Positions 42,251 to 55,255 of a stretch of DNA of 64,000 nucleotides are shown in pieces. The first letter of the stretch is position 1; the number at the start of each line of letters is the position of its first letter. This DNA comes from Fulvia fulva (Eukaryota; Ascomycota; Dothideomycetes; Mycosphaerellales; Mycosphaerellaceae): assembly GCF_020509005.1 (NCBI RefSeq), contig NC_063014.1:3162001-3226000 (forward strand), given 5' to 3'. The translations under genes were made by a program, and so were the position numbers. Under the pieces are notes generated by a model. The model saw only the letters and a program-made list of their open reading frames with translations. It made no database searches and was not told where the DNA came from.

Positions 42251-45200
42251 ATGGAGAACGAGACTGGGTTTATAAGAAAGAGAGCAGCACCTCTTCTGAC
42301 AAGAGAGAACCACGAAACATGGTTCAAGCTGATGAGAATACACCTGGTATTAAAGCAGGTTGACTGGGTCCTCGAAGACATCATCACGGACATTCCCGCT
42401 GCAACCCCATCTATAGCGACACCCTCTGCATCATCGGAGTCATCCCTTCCTTTGGATCAAGCGATAAGGAAGGCATCGTACAGACGGCACAATGCAACGG
42501 CCCTGTATGAGATGTACATCTGTCTGTCGACAGATGACCAAGAGATGACATACGAGATCCGGCATGCGAAGGAGTTGTGGGAATAGGCTGAAGCTAAATA
42601 TAAGAGAAGACTTCTCGCTACTGGAAGAAGTTTGCTTCAGCAATACACCAATTTCGTGATGACAGAAGACCAGTCTATAGATGATGCCTGGCAGGAGCTT
42701 AGCTCAATTGCAAGGAGGGCTGTTTCAATCTCGCCTTAGTTCCAAGACATCAAGACTGAGGACAGAAAGATCCAGCAACTCTTAGCAGCTCTGCCAGACT
42801 CATTTGGCTCAATTCGCGATGCAATTGATGCCCAGGTGAATCTCTCACCACAAGACATTCTTGCAATTCTTAGGGAGAAGCAAGAATCAATGATTCATCA
42901 AGGGACAGCCATGTTTGCTAAGAAGGGTTTCCAGGGCAAGCTCACGTGCCATCTCTGCAATGGTGACCATTTTATGAGCAAGTGCCCACACCTTTCTGCA
43001 GCTCAGCAGGCTGTTAGGAACAAGGACAAACTAGCTAGGGTTACCTACCCTGCTAAGAGACAACCGTCACCACCTCGTAGGAGGTCATCATCACCAAACC
43101 TTCGTGATGTCCTCAAGGTGATGACGGACCTTGCAAAGCAGATGAAGGAGAGCCGCAAGCCAAAGGCCTCCTCTAGTAAGCCTGCAAGGGCCCATGCGAC
43201 CCAGGAAGACGCATCAGACCCTGAGATACCATCAGAAGATGATGATGTTGATGAGGTTGCCCATTCCACTGTGGAAGCCAAAGGCAAGTACCCCTCGTCC
43301 GAGTGGTTGCTTGACTCTTGTGCATCATCACATATGACTGACCAAGATTCACTATTCAGGACACTGAAGCCTCTTCAAAAGAGGAAGTGGATCAAGGTTG
43401 GGGGTGGCTATCTACAAGCTACACATATGGGAAGTGCAGTAATGGGTGGTCCTTCTGGAAAGCAAATTGTCTTAGAAAATGTCCTGTTTGTTCCTGGCCT
43501 TGGAGTTAGTCTTGTTTCGTGGAATCAGTTCAGCCAACAGTTTGCTGTCCAACCACCCAGTTTCACCCTAAAATCCTTGTCTGGTAAACCCGTTGTCCAG
43601 ACCAAACTTCGAGGAGGAGTACCGTTTATCCACTCGATCTCGGAAATTCTTGAGCCACAGCATGCTGGCATACTCTCTCAAGAACGTGACGGTACCGCTA
43701 TGGCTAACACTGAGTCCGAAGATCAGTGGGAGCTATGGCATAGAAGATGTGCACACCTTGGCAAGGGACTGCTAAGAAACCTGCATAGAGTCACTGACAA
43801 GAAAGATCCCATTCCTGTTCCTTCTGAACACCAGAATTGCAAGGTCTGCTCCCTTGCAAACATGAGGAAGTTCAAAGGACCTGCCACAGAGAGGAAAGGG
43901 GAGAGGCTGGCCCTCATCTCCATTGACATCTGTGGGCCTTTTCAGGGCGCAGTCTCTAGGCTAGGATACAAATATTGGCTTGAGATTGTAGACAACTTCT
44001 CTAGGAAGAAGTGGGTAATCCCTTTGAAGGCCAGGAGCGACGCTCCTGCAGCCCTACGGGATTGGAAGGTCCAGGCAGAACGGCAGTCAAGGTGCTTTCT
44101 GTCTACGATCCGCAGTGATGGTGCAAAGGAAATTCTCGCCTTGCTAAAAGAGTGGGAGAAGGAGTTTGGCACTCAGATGGACACAACTGATGCCTACAAC
44201 TCTCTTCAAAATGGACCTGTGGAAAGGTCAATTCAAGCCTCTGAGAACACAGTCCGGGCTATGCTTGAAGACTCTGGCATGCCAGTTGAGTTCTGGCCAG
44301 AAGCTTTGCAAGCACAGACTGTGATCAGAAACAGACTGCCTAATGGTCCGATCATTGATGGTATTGCTCTTTCACCAGAAGAAGCCTTTACTGGCCAAGT
44401 ACCGTCAGTCGACCATTTCCGCGTCTGGGGATGCAAAGCTGTGGTCTATGTAGACCCAAGAGCCCAACCTCAAGGCTTGAGGAGAGACAAGTTGATGAAC
44501 CGAGGAAAAGAAGCCGTGTTTGTGGGCTACTCAGAAAACACCACAAAACAATGGCTGTTCTGGGATCCCGACATGAAAGCAATAAAAGCGCATAGTCACG
44601 TCGACTGGTTTGAGAATGAGAAGGGGGGAGATATGGATCTTGGTATCACCTTCACTAACCAGCCGAGTCGAGCGCCACAGCGCAATCCTGTTGGGAGGAA
44701 GCCCTTTGGGGCGAAATTTTCCGATAGGGGATTATCAGAGACACCGTTACGAAGGCCAGGAGAAAATATTGAGGCGGTTTCAACACTGTCGAAGGCCGAT
44801 AACGGTGGATCTATACAGAACCTACCCAAGTCATCAACACTACAGCAACCGCTGTTTGTGCAACTTCCCCCTCCCCTAAAGGACATTGGGGAATACCAGA
44901 AGTTTGGAGATCAGGATACTCCAATGAAAGAAAAAGAAGATGTCGTTCAGTTCGACCCATCCGAACACCTAGCGCCACCTCAGGTTGCAGGCAACAAGAG
45001 GTCAAGGGGGGACGGAGATGATAACTCTGAAGAGCATGAGGCTAAACACCATAAGGCTCTTATCGCCTAGATGTTCCATCTAGACCCTACAATGAGCTGG
45101 GTAGAGGAGATTCTGAACGACGTGGAAGAACATGCATTTGCTGCTGTTGGGCAGGCCATAGCCTATCAGCAGGAAGTGCCAATCCCAAAGTCCTATAAGG

Positions 45201-46777
45201 CAGCCGTAGGAGACCCCGAATGGGGACATATGTGGAGAGAGGCAATCGAGAACGAACTTATTGCCTTAGCAAGCAACAACACCTGGGAAGCAGTTGTACC
45301 GCCAAAGGGTGCGAATCTAATTACTTCTAGGTGGGTCTTTGATGTGAAAAGAATGATTAGTGGAGCCATTGAGAAGTTTAAGGCAAGACTAGTTACAAGA
45401 GGGTTTTCACAGAAATATAGGGTTGACTTCGAAGAGACCTTTGCACCTACTGTTAGACATGATACTCTCCGAGTATTCATGGCAGTAGTATGTGAGAGAG
45501 ATCTCGAGATGCACCTAGTAGATGTGAATAATGCTTTTACCCAAAGCAGCCTTCTTGAAGACATCTATATGATCCCACCCCCAGGAGTTGAAGCACCTCC
45601 AAACATGGTGTTCAAGGTCCTACGAAGCCTTTATGGGCTTAAGCAAGCAGCTAGAGACTGGAACAAGCTCTGTGTTGCGAAGCTAGAGAAGATTGGATTT
45701 ACCCAGTCCTAGGTAGATCCATGCCTACTTATCCATACGGATAGAGACCTTATGGTCCTTACCCATGTGGATGACATACCCATTGCAGCTCCGAAGCTGT
45801 CAGATGTTCAGTGGTTTAAGGCTGAGCTTGGAAAAGTGTTTAAGATTAAAGATCTTGGTGAACCTACGAAGATCCTTGGAATGAGGATTACAAGAGACAG
45901 GTCCCAAGGCACTTTGAAGCTTGATCAAGGACACTATGTCCACGCTAACTTAGCCAAGATGAACATGGCTAGAGAGAAGGCTACGCCAACCCACTCACCT
46001 ATGGAGAGCTACGAGCATTTAGTGCCTACGGCACCTATGGATGAGAGGTGCAACAAACAGGATTACCAGAGCCACAATGGTACCTGGATGTGGCCAATGA
46101 CAATGACAAGGCCAGACTTAGCATTCCCCCTTGGAAAAATTAGCTCATTTGTTGCTGATCCCTCGCAGCAGCATATGAAGGCTTTGAAGAAGCTCTCCCG
46201 ATACCTGCGGTCGTACCCAGACCTAGGTCTTATGTATAGAAAGGGAGGGGGCAATATCCAGGGATACTCGGACTCTGACTACGCTATGGACAAAGTGGAT
46301 AGAGTCTCAATTCTGGGATACGTGTGGTTCCTTTGTGGATCACCTGTGTCCTGGATGAGTAGGAAGCAGAAGTCTGTTGCAACATCAACAATGGAAGCTG
46401 AGTTCATAGCTATGAACGCAGCCGCAAAGCAGTCACAATTTCTTGCTGCTGTCCTCAGGGAAATGGGGTGCCCAGAACTGGTAGGAAAGAGCTCTTTCCA
46501 GCCGAGTGTAAGGGCAAGCAAGGGCACTGTTGACGAGCTAAGGCCAGTCAAGCTCATAGGTGACAACCAAGCCGCTTTGACACTTGTCAAAGATGCCCAT
46601 GTGCATGAAAGGTCAAAGCATATTGATGTTGCATATAACTATGTCAGACATCTCTGGTGGCAGAAGAAGATTGCAGTGGACTACTGCCATACAAAGGACA
46701 TGGCTGCTGATGGGTTAACAAAGCCCCTCAATGGCCAGCAGTTCCAAAACTTTGTAAGGCAGCTCCAGCTTGCGTAA
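42251..46777 (+). pseudogene. Copia-1 gag-pol polyprotein with four in-frame TAG stops
   Basis: One frame of 1,509 codons, interrupted only by TAG at 42584, 42737, 45068 and 45710. Order: gag, zinc knuckle CHLCNGDHFMSKC near 42945, protease LLDSCASSHMTD near 43310, GAG-pre-integrase HHCC (HRRCAHLG..CKVCS), integrase core (ISIDICGPF, NGPVERS), RT (WVFDVKR, LVDVNNAFTQS, LYGLKQAARDW) and RNase H (SDSDYAMD, EAEFIAMN, SKHIDVAYNYVR). The RT active site reads HVDD in place of YVDD (45764-45775). It is otherwise complete; the TAGs are consistent with light RIP. Confidence 0.9.
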
Positions 46778-46812
46778 AGGGATTGTAGGAGACCATGTGG
46801 CCTGAGTGGGAG

Positions 46813-47047
46813 TGTTGAGAACATACAGGCCGCAGGACAAGCATGTAGGTGTGGGTGTGTCATGTGATAGATCACGTGACTAGGGTTTGCCAGCCCCTAT
46901 AGGCTGGCAAACATCCGGACACCTAGCATCTACCTACACCAACACCGGCGATACTGTATGTAGATACACGCTATCCCATTGGGTCCTTCTTCGTCTTTGG
47001 TGTGATCCGCCGTCTTCCACTACTACGCAACTCGTACCTGTTTAACA
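46813..47047 (+). repeat. 3' LTR of Copia-1
   Basis: 235 bp, three differences from the 5' LTR. Confidence 0.93.
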
Positions 47048-47052
47048 TAGAC

Positions 47053-49650
47053 TAAGAGAAGATCGACGCTATCGTCGAATAGGATACTCCTACGAACGTT
47101 AAAGAGGTCTAGGGTTTCCTAGGCTTTACTAACTTCTACCGCCGCTTTATCCACGTATTTTCGGGCGTAGTACGCCCTTTAACGAAGCTTACGTATAAGG
47201 GTAAGAAGTTCGCCTAGACTAACGAATACTAGGAGGCTTTTGACTTGCTTAAAGCGAAGTTTATTAAGAACCCGCTTCTATAGCACTTCGACCTCGAACT
47301 AGAGACCCGTATAGAGACCGACGTATCCGACGGCGTAGTAGGCGGTGTCCTACTATAACGCCGCTCGCCTAAATCCCCCTAGTTACCTATCGCCTTCCTC
47401 TCTAAGAAGATGACCGCTACGGAGTATAACTACGAGATCTACGATAAGGAGCTTCTCGCTATTGTTAAAGCTTTCGAAGAGTAGCGCCTCGAGCTCGAAG
47501 GCTCTACTATACCCGTCTAAGTAGGCTCCGACTATAAGAACCTCGTCTACTTTATAAAGAGCAAGCTACTTAATCATCGCTAGGCCCGCTAGAGCGAGTT
47601 CCTCTCCCGGTTCAACTTTGTGATCTCGTACACGCCCGGTAAGGCCAACTCGATAGCCGACGCCCTTACCCGCCGCCCTAGTAACTCTCTAGTTAATTAA
47701 AGAGGGGGCCGGCAAATCGTAGAGTAACAAGTTATTAAAGAGTACAACCTCTCTTCCGAGCTTCGAGAGTACCTATTTAACGGCTAGCCTACGCTCGCCG
47801 CTTCCTTTACTACTCTCGTACTCGCTCCTACCTACCTTAACGAGAGTGACGATAAATCCGAGCCTAAAGAATACGCCTCGGACGCTAAGGACTTGAACGA
47901 CGATAAAGAGGACTTAGTAACGACCGACGGCTTATCTAAATTAGACTTTAAGGGGTTTGATAATAAGGAGCAGCCCGAAGGCATTATAGTACGAGTACGA
48001 ATAGCGTACGATGCCGATATAGACGCCTAAGAGTTAGTTTAGGCCCTTAAATCTAGCGTAAGGACATTCCCGGGCTTCTCGCTATCCGAGTACGAGCTCT
48101 AGGAAGGTGTCGTCTACTTCCGTAAGAAGCTTTACGTACCGTAGCCCGAAGGCTCTAATATCCGAGCTAAGATTCTTCAAATTATCTACGACTCCGCCTC
48201 TAGGGGTTACCTAGACGTAGCTAAGACCTATAAGCTCCTCGCTAGGTATTACTAGTAGCCGTATTCCTAGAAGGACGTCCGCCGCTACGTACTAAACTAC
48301 GCTACTTACCGAAGAGCTAAAGCTAACCGCTACCGTCCCTACGGTCTCTTATACCCTCTCCCGGCTCCTAATCGTCCGTAGAAGTATATTACTATAGACT
48401 TTATTACCGATCTTCCTTACGGTAAGACCTTTAGCGGCGTAAAAGTAAAGGCCCTTCTAGTGATCGTAGACCGTTACTCTAAGGACCGGTATATAATCCC
48501 GTACTAGAGTATAACCGTAAAGGAGACTACTCGCTTGTTCTACGAATTCGTCTAGCGCTTTTAAGGCCTCCCGGATAGCATCGCCTCTAATAGAGGTACC
48601 TAGTTTATCTCGTACTTCTAGAAGCGTCTATATACTATCCTAGGCATCAAGTATAACCTCTCGACTAGTTTTTAGCTACAGACCGACGGCTAGACCGAAA
48701 TTACGAACGCTATCCTCGAGTAGGTCCTTCGTTACTTCGTCGACTACTACTAGAAGGATTGGCCTTAGTATATCCCTACGGTAGAGTTCGCTACTCGTAA
48801 CTAGGACTCGGAGACTACTAGCTACTCTCCCTTCTATACTACGAGAGGTTACTACCCTCGTATAGGTATAGAACTAGAAGACCCTCTCCCGCCTACCGAA
48901 GACGTAAACGAGTAAGTAGTAGACGAGTTCGCTACTATACTCTTATAGATCTATAAAGAAGTTCACGACGAGATAGTGTACGTATAAGCAATCTACGAGG
49001 ATTAAGCTAATCGTCGTCGCTAGCTAGCTCCCGACTACTAAGTAGGCGATTTAGTCTACCTTAACTCTAAGAATATTAAGACGGACCGCCCCTCTAAGAA
49101 GCTAAACTAGAAGAACCTAGGTCCTTTCAAGATCACCGAGCGTATTAGTTCATACGCCTACCGTCTAGCTCTTCCTACGAACATAAAGATCTACGACGTC
49201 TTCTATCCCGTACGCCTTCGGCCGTCGGCTAAGGACCTATTCCCGAACTAAAACTAAGACATACTAGGTCCTCCCGATAAAGTAGAAGTCGACGAGCCTA
49301 TTAACCTACCTTCTAACGACTATACCGTCCGCAAGATCCGGGGAATCCGCGTAGAGCCTAACGACGTTAAAGAACTACCGCCGATTAAGTATAAAGTCGA
49401 ATAGTAAGGTTGCCCTAAGTAGGATACCTTATAGGAACCTATCTAATATATTATCTTTAATCGTTAAGCAATCGAAGAATACTACGCCCGCGTAGACGGC
49501 CTAGAAGTCAACATCGGTAGGCTCTTCGAATCCGAGCTCTTCGACGGGGCTTACTAATAGTATATCGACTATAATATTAGGCCTAGGCCTAGTACTAAAG
49601 CTGAACATCCTCGATATATAGAACTACTACGGCTTCGTAGGAACTTAGCT
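47053..49650 (+). pseudogene. pol of Gypsy-2, part 2 (RNase H, integrase)
   Basis: Resumes in frame after Copia-1: GFLGFTNFYRRFI, RNase H ([20 protein letters not shown]), integrase zinc region (RRYVLNYATYRRAK), core (ITIDFITDLP, GLPDSIASNRG) and a C-terminal GDLVYLNSKNIKTDRPSKKL block. Stops throughout from RIP. No chromodomain is clear. Confidence 0.82.
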
Positions 49651-49668
49651 TTGTTCGGGGGGGGCTAC

Positions 49669-50188
49669 TATTATAGTCTCCCTATAGAGTATACAGAAGG
49701 TAGGGACAGAAGAGCCTTAGAGTGCTTAGAAGTCGTTAAGAAGTAATAGTCTAGCTTAGTATATAAGCGCTAAGAATTATATACCCCGTAATATTTACTA
49801 CGGGACCTAGCCCTCTAAATTCACCCCTCTACTAAACCTTAATAGATTCACTTCGGCTCGTAACTATATAACTTACGGCACTCCCGTAAGCACCCGCGAC
49901 TACGCTAGACCCTAGAAGAAGCACGTAGAAGACTCGGAACGTAGGGCAGGTTAGAATAAGGTTTTAAGCAAAGCTACTAAGCGCGGCTTCGTACGGGTTA
50001 GCCCTATTAATATAGGGACACGCACTCGCGAGGGTCGCGTATAAATATCTAGCCTTCCCTAGGCCTCTCTTACTTTCTTCGTCTTTCGTTTTATATAGCA
50101 ATCATACTATACCCTTTTGTATCTACACTTCGCACCTATATTCTCGCTTTCACCCTTACATCTTATAGGCCAGGCTCTCGCCCTAATA
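49669..50188 (+). repeat. 3' LTR of Gypsy-2
   Basis: 520 bp; the terminal TG reads TA after RIP; preceded by a G-rich tract at about 49657-49664. Confidence 0.9.
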
Positions 50189-50193
50189 TCTTA

Positions 50194-51332
50194 CTAGACC
50201 TAAGGGCTTGACCTAGGTAGCTACTATACTATACTTAGCCTTAGAGGGATCTAACCTAGCTTCTTAAGCTTTAAGGATCTTTAAGGTCCTTTTATAATCT
50301 ATCTTTAGCTGAGCTATAATAGTATCCCTAGCTATATAGTAGTTAGGTAGTAGTGAGCTTAGGAGCTAGGTCATCCTTACGTTAGCTTTCCTATAATACT
50401 AACCCTCTAGGTCAATATTAGCAATCCTTTTTCTAAGAGAAACTAGGTGTGTCTATACAGATCTAATAGTGAACTCTTTACTTATCTTAAAGGTCACAAA
50501 TTGCTTTATAAGCTTATATATATAGGTTAGTAGCACCTAGCTATACTTGTTCTAGAGATATACCTACTTCTTAGTAGCTCTTCTAGATTTATATAAGCCC
50601 TTAGGCTTAAATTCATCTTCTTCTATAATCCTACTAAGGATACTAAAGTTGTACACTACATTTTGTCTTATCTATATTAGCGTATTAAGGATCTCTTTAG
50701 TTATAACCTCTTCTTAGAGTTTTAGAGTCTTGCCCTTAATGTTGTTAAAAGACACTTCTACTAGGTCATCAATTGTAAAGAATACTAAATGGCTCTCTAT
50801 CTTATATCTCTATAGGTTAAACTATCTCTTCTAATTGTCCCTCCTAAGAATTAGGATTTTGCCTCCCTTCTCCTCTATCTTCTCTTAGTAGAAATTTATA
50901 ATAGATTAGATATAATAAAACAAGTTATTTATATTCCAAAGTAGTAGCTTAGATCCTACTAAGGCTTCTAGTATAGAATAGGAAAGTTCGTAGGTATAGA
51001 TACTAAGGCCTACTTAGTAAAGTAAAGAAGGAGCGGTATAAGGTTTCGGGGCTAGGATATAGGTCTATCTCTCCTAGTAGAGCTTCAAATGACTTACTTA
51101 AAGTCCTTGTTAATAGTATCTCGATATAGTTCTACCTATAGAGTATCTTTAAGGTATTAGCTTTAAGTAAGCCGTATAGAGTCCTTATCTAGGTTACCTA
51201 TTACTTAGTCTTGAACTAAGCTCCTTAATAGGATAGACGGGGTAGAGTTCTAATTCCTAGATGTTTTCTACTACGATAGTAAGGGATATAAGTAACCTAT
51301 ACTAATATAGGTTGCTCTTATTTATATATAAA
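50194..51332 (-). pseudogene. Copia-3 gag-pol, part B (gag and leader)
   Basis: On the minus strand the gag frame runs from about 50880 down to the Gypsy-2 insertion, with blocks such as SHLVFFTIDDLVEVSFNN, NYYIARDTIIAQLKIDY and KRTLKILKA. About twelve TAG stops are the main damage, many at positions expected to be Trp. The untranslated leader extends to 51332. Confidence 0.78.
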
Positions 51333-51347
51333 CCCGGGCTTATAACC
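51333..51347 (-). promoter_or_regulatory. Primer binding site of Copia-3
   Basis: Plus strand CCCGGGCTTATAACC; on the minus strand GGTTATAAGCCC, a RIPed version of the Copia-1 site. Confidence 0.65.
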
Positions 51348-51647
51348 TATTAAATAGGTACGGATTAATAGTAGTAGAGTAGAGTAAGAAATTAATCTTT
51401 AACTAACTAATAGCACGAGTATATAGCAATATATTAGGAGCTAATATATTGATTATATTAGATGTCTATCTAAGCTAAAGGGGAGAGAAGGTATCTCCCT
51501 ATAAGCTAAGTCATTATAGATGCCTTAGGCTACTAGATTACTTCCTAATTATTAACTCCCTTTAAGATACTATACCTTAATAGTTACTATAGTATACCTC
51601 TTTATATCTACTATTACTATCTCTCTAGAAGCGGTAGAGCTACTTAG
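51348..51647 (-). repeat. Probable 5' LTR of Copia-3
   Basis: About 300 bp next to the primer site, with the family's TGTTA-type end (TATTA after RIP) at 51348. The outer edge is not clear because Copia-4 starts at 51648. Confidence 0.5.
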
Positions 51648-52055
51648 TGTTACGAATATAGGTTAGTAGGCATGTCGTACGGTACTAAGACTAACTTAGT
51701 ATACACTAAGCTAGTCGAGACAATAGTACGGCAATACTACCGAGACACCGTATAAATAGTAGGAGCGACTTAGAGGACCTAAAGTTGCTTAGCTAGTTAG
51801 TACGAGACTATCGGAGGAACTACCGTCGTAGGATAAGATATAGGTGAAACCGATAAGGCGTAGTGAAATAGAACTAGGACTAGAGCAATATCCCTCTATA
51901 TAGATAAAAGAGACGTAGTCTCTATACCGATAGTAGAGACACCTTTAGCACTAAACACTATTCTACTATATACCTTCGTATACTATATTAGTCCTTCCTC
52001 CTTCCCTATTACGTGTCCTAACTTCCGTATATATATACACTATACCTACTTAATA
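51648..52055 (+). repeat. 5' LTR of Copia-4
   Basis: TGTTACGAAT to CTTAATA, next to the primer site at 52056. Length inferred from the primer site and the TG start; no second copy is available to confirm it. Confidence 0.65.
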
Positions 52056-52269
52056 GGTTATAAGCCCGAGTTTGCTTAATAGGACATCGATATACTAAGG
52101 AAGTACGACGTAGGGTATTGTACCCTATACCCGGAATCCGTACGGTAACGTACTAATAGACTCGGGGAGTCTACTATACGGAACGCTACTAATAGACTCG
52201 GGGAGTCTAAGCTTATTCTAACTACCGTAGTCAAGTAGAGCTTACTATATATCCAAGGCTACCTTCGCT

Positions 52270-55255
52270 ATAGAAGACTTAACGAGTTAAGAGGGCCCCC
52301 GGAAGGTCGGCCCTACCCTTACTCGTAAGAACTAGAAGCGCTAGTTCGTTATACTACGAGACTATCTCGAAAGCCGGGAGGTATTCTAGGTTATCGACGA
52401 CTCGTCGGCTGATCTCCTAGAATCCGTTACGCCTAAGATTACTTCGAAGGCGAATAGTATAGCGAGATATACTATCTTAGTATATTTGTCCGAGGAGGAT
52501 AACTAAGAAATCTTAGACATACGAGATACGAAAGAGATCTAGAAACTTCTATAGAAGAAGTATAGCAAGGTCTATAAGGCATACGTAGTAGCGCTTATAA
52601 AATAGCTAGTATCGTTTAAGCTACCGGACGATTAGACAATTAGACAAGGGTAGATATATCTAGGTAACCTATCTATATAGATTGCCGAAATAGATAGTAA
52701 AGAGACCTACTATAAGGACCCTATCCGGAGGTTTAAGTACCTACTAAGCAGCCTCCCGGACGTCTACGCTAGCACTAGGGACACTATTCTAGCCTAGCTA
52801 AACCTAGGCTAGGAATCCGCTATAACCTTGCTTAAATCCTACGAATTACGGATCTAAGAGAGTAAGGGCGAGACCGCTCTATACTCCTAGAGGCAAGGGG
52901 GTAAGAGCGGCTACTTTATCTACGATAGTAACTACCTAGTTATATTGTGCCTAGAACTAGATTCCGTAAAGGAGTTTATTAAAAAGAAGAATAACTAGAA
53001 GTAACCGGAGAAGAAGTCCTACGAAGAGCTAGTCCGGGATCTAGAGAAGGCCTAAAACGCCCTTAAGAAGTCTAGGAAACAGTAGAAGGATAGGAGAAGC
53101 CAATCCGATAATAAGACAAAGGCAAAGGCGATAAGAGCCTATACCTTACGAGGAAGCGATACCGAGGAAATATACGACGACGAAGTCGCCTATTCTACTA
53201 CCGAAGTAAAAGGCAAGTTTCCCGCCTCCGAATAGTTACTAGACTCCTATACCTCCTTATACATAACTGATAATAAGTCTCTATTCAGATCGCTTAGGAA
53301 ACTAGCGAGAAGGAAAGTGATCAAAGTCGGTAAGGGGTACCTAGATATATTCTATAAAGGAATAGTAACTATAGGAGGCCTAACGGGGAAACAAATTGCT
53401 CTAGAGAAAGTCTTATTTGTTCCTAATCTCGGAGTTAATCTAGTTTTATAGAGGCAGTTTAGTAAGCAATTCGATATCGAACCTCTAAACTTTATACTTA
53501 AGTATAAGAGCGGAAAGCCTATCGTATAAACAGTACTACGAGGGGGGGTACCGGTAGTATCTTTAATATCCGACTCCCTAAACTAGGTAGATAACAGACC
53601 CCCGGAGATACTATACGAGGAAGCTCTAGCCGGGGTAACTACCGAGGATTAGTAGGAGCTTTAGTATAGAAGATTCGTATACCTAGGTAAAGGATTACTC
53701 CGGAACGTCTATAGGGTAAGTAATAAGAAGGACCCGATTCCTATCCCGGACGAGCATAACTATAAGGTATACTCTATCGCGAATATACGGAAGTTTAAAG
53801 GCGCTATCGTAGAACGAAAGAACGAAAGACTTGCGCTTATATCTATCGATATCTACGGACCCTTCGAAAATACGACATCTAGGCTAGGTTCTAAATACTA
53901 GCTAGAGATCGTAGATAACTTCTTAAGAAAGAAGTAGGTAATCCCGCTTAAGAACAAATCCGACGCACCGTAAGTACTACGACAATAGCGGCTAACTATA
54001 GAGAAAGTATCGAAATGCTACGTAAGAGTAGTACGGAGTAATAATGTACCTAAGCTACTAATAGTTCTAAAAGAATAGGAGAAAGAATCCGGGGTTTAAT
54101 ACGATACGACGGATACTTATAACTCTATACAAAACGGAGTGGTAGAAAGGTCAATCTAGGTATCGGAGAACGCGATCCGCGTAATGCTCGAGGAATCGGG
54201 GATACCGGTAGAATTCTAGCCTAAAGCGCTAGAGGTATAGGCGGTTATACGTAACCTACTACCGAACGGACCGTTACTTAACGGTGTCTAACTTTCGCCG
54301 GAAGAAGTATTTACTAGCAAAGTGCCGACGGTGGATCACCTAAGAGTATAGGGTTATAGGGTAGTAGTTTACGTAGAACCGAAATTATATCTAAAAGGGC
54401 TACGATAGGATAAGTTAATAAACCGGGGTAAGGAAGCTGTTTTCGTTAGATACGGTCAATCGACTAAGCAATAGTTATTCTAGGAGCTAGATATACGAGC
54501 TATTAGGCAGTATAGCTAAGTAGATTAGTTCGAAAACGAGAAGGGGGGAGATCTAGACTTAGGTGTCTCCTTTACGAACTAACCTAGTAGGGTACCCGAA
54601 CAAAGGCTAGTCGGTCGACTACCGGCGGTCTCGCGACCACTACTAGTTTAGCGACTAGCGGATGCCCCGATAGCAATCTTACGATCCTCGGGTAGTATAA
54701 TACCTTAACTTCCTACTACTAAAGTAGCCGAGTCCTCTATAGAAGAACTGACCTAGCTAATCCCCGCTCCCTACGTAGAGACCGAACCCGCTACGGCTAA
54801 GGATAAAGGACTAACTGTCTTAAGACCGCTCTATATCTAACTTCCCGGTAGACTAGATAATATCGCGGACTATAAGAAGATCGAGGAAACTCTAGAGCTA
54901 CCGGAACTAATCGTCCGGAGGAAAAGGACTAGGGATCCTAACGATAACTACGGCTAGGACTAGGACTATAAGGCTACGTACTATAAAGCTATAATAGCTT
55001 TATTCTACTAACTACTATAGGTAAACAATAGACTTACCGATACCGACGAACGTATATTTATAGCTACGGTAGAGGAACTGTTCGACAAAGTCTAAGAATA
55101 CGCCTTTACTATATTCGGACCCGGTATCGCCTACTAATAGGAAGTACCTATCCCGAAGATATATAAGGCTACGGTAGGGTATCCTAAATAGGGCTACTTA
55201 TAGAAGGACGCTATCGATACCGAACTACGCTCGTTATTAAGTAATAATACCTAAC
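52270..55255 (+). pseudogene. Copia-4 gag-pol relic
   Basis: RIPed: zinc knuckle and protease region near 53230, GAG-pre-integrase near 53650-53800, integrase (ALISIDIYGPF near 53835, NGVVERSI near 54140), KLINRGKEAVF near 54415 and the VPIPKIYKA..DAIDTELRSLLSNNT block near 55150-55250. All frames carry stops. Confidence 0.78.

Larger units (their letters stand above)
41509..47047 (+). mobile_element. Copia-1: nearly intact Copia element
   Basis: 5,539 bp with 235-bp LTRs and a 5-bp target duplication TAGAC (41504-41508, 47048-47052). Inserted in Gypsy-2 RT. The LTRs differ at only three positions, all A/G changes in a TG/TA context, so the insertion is recent and only lightly RIPed. A purine-rich GAGTGGGAG precedes the 3' LTR. 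Confidence 0.93.
35028..50188 (+). mobile_element. Gypsy-2: RIPed Gypsy element with 520-bp LTRs, carrying nested LINE-1 and Copia-1
   Basis: The element is inserted in Copia-3 with a 5-bp target duplication, TCTTG (35023-35027) against TCTTA (50189-50193), the difference being one RIP-type change. The 5' LTR is split by LINE-1 and pol is split by Copia-1. The copy is strongly RIPed, with stops in all frames. A purine tract (GGGGGGGG) lies just before the 3' LTR. Confidence 0.9.
51648..55255 (+). mobile_element. Copia-4: RIPed Copia element, 3' end missing
   Basis: Starts with a probable 408-bp LTR followed by the primer site GGTTATAAGCCC. Gag to the start of RT can be read; the sequence breaks off near 55255 within the first RT blocks, and no 3' LTR follows. 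Confidence 0.8.
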
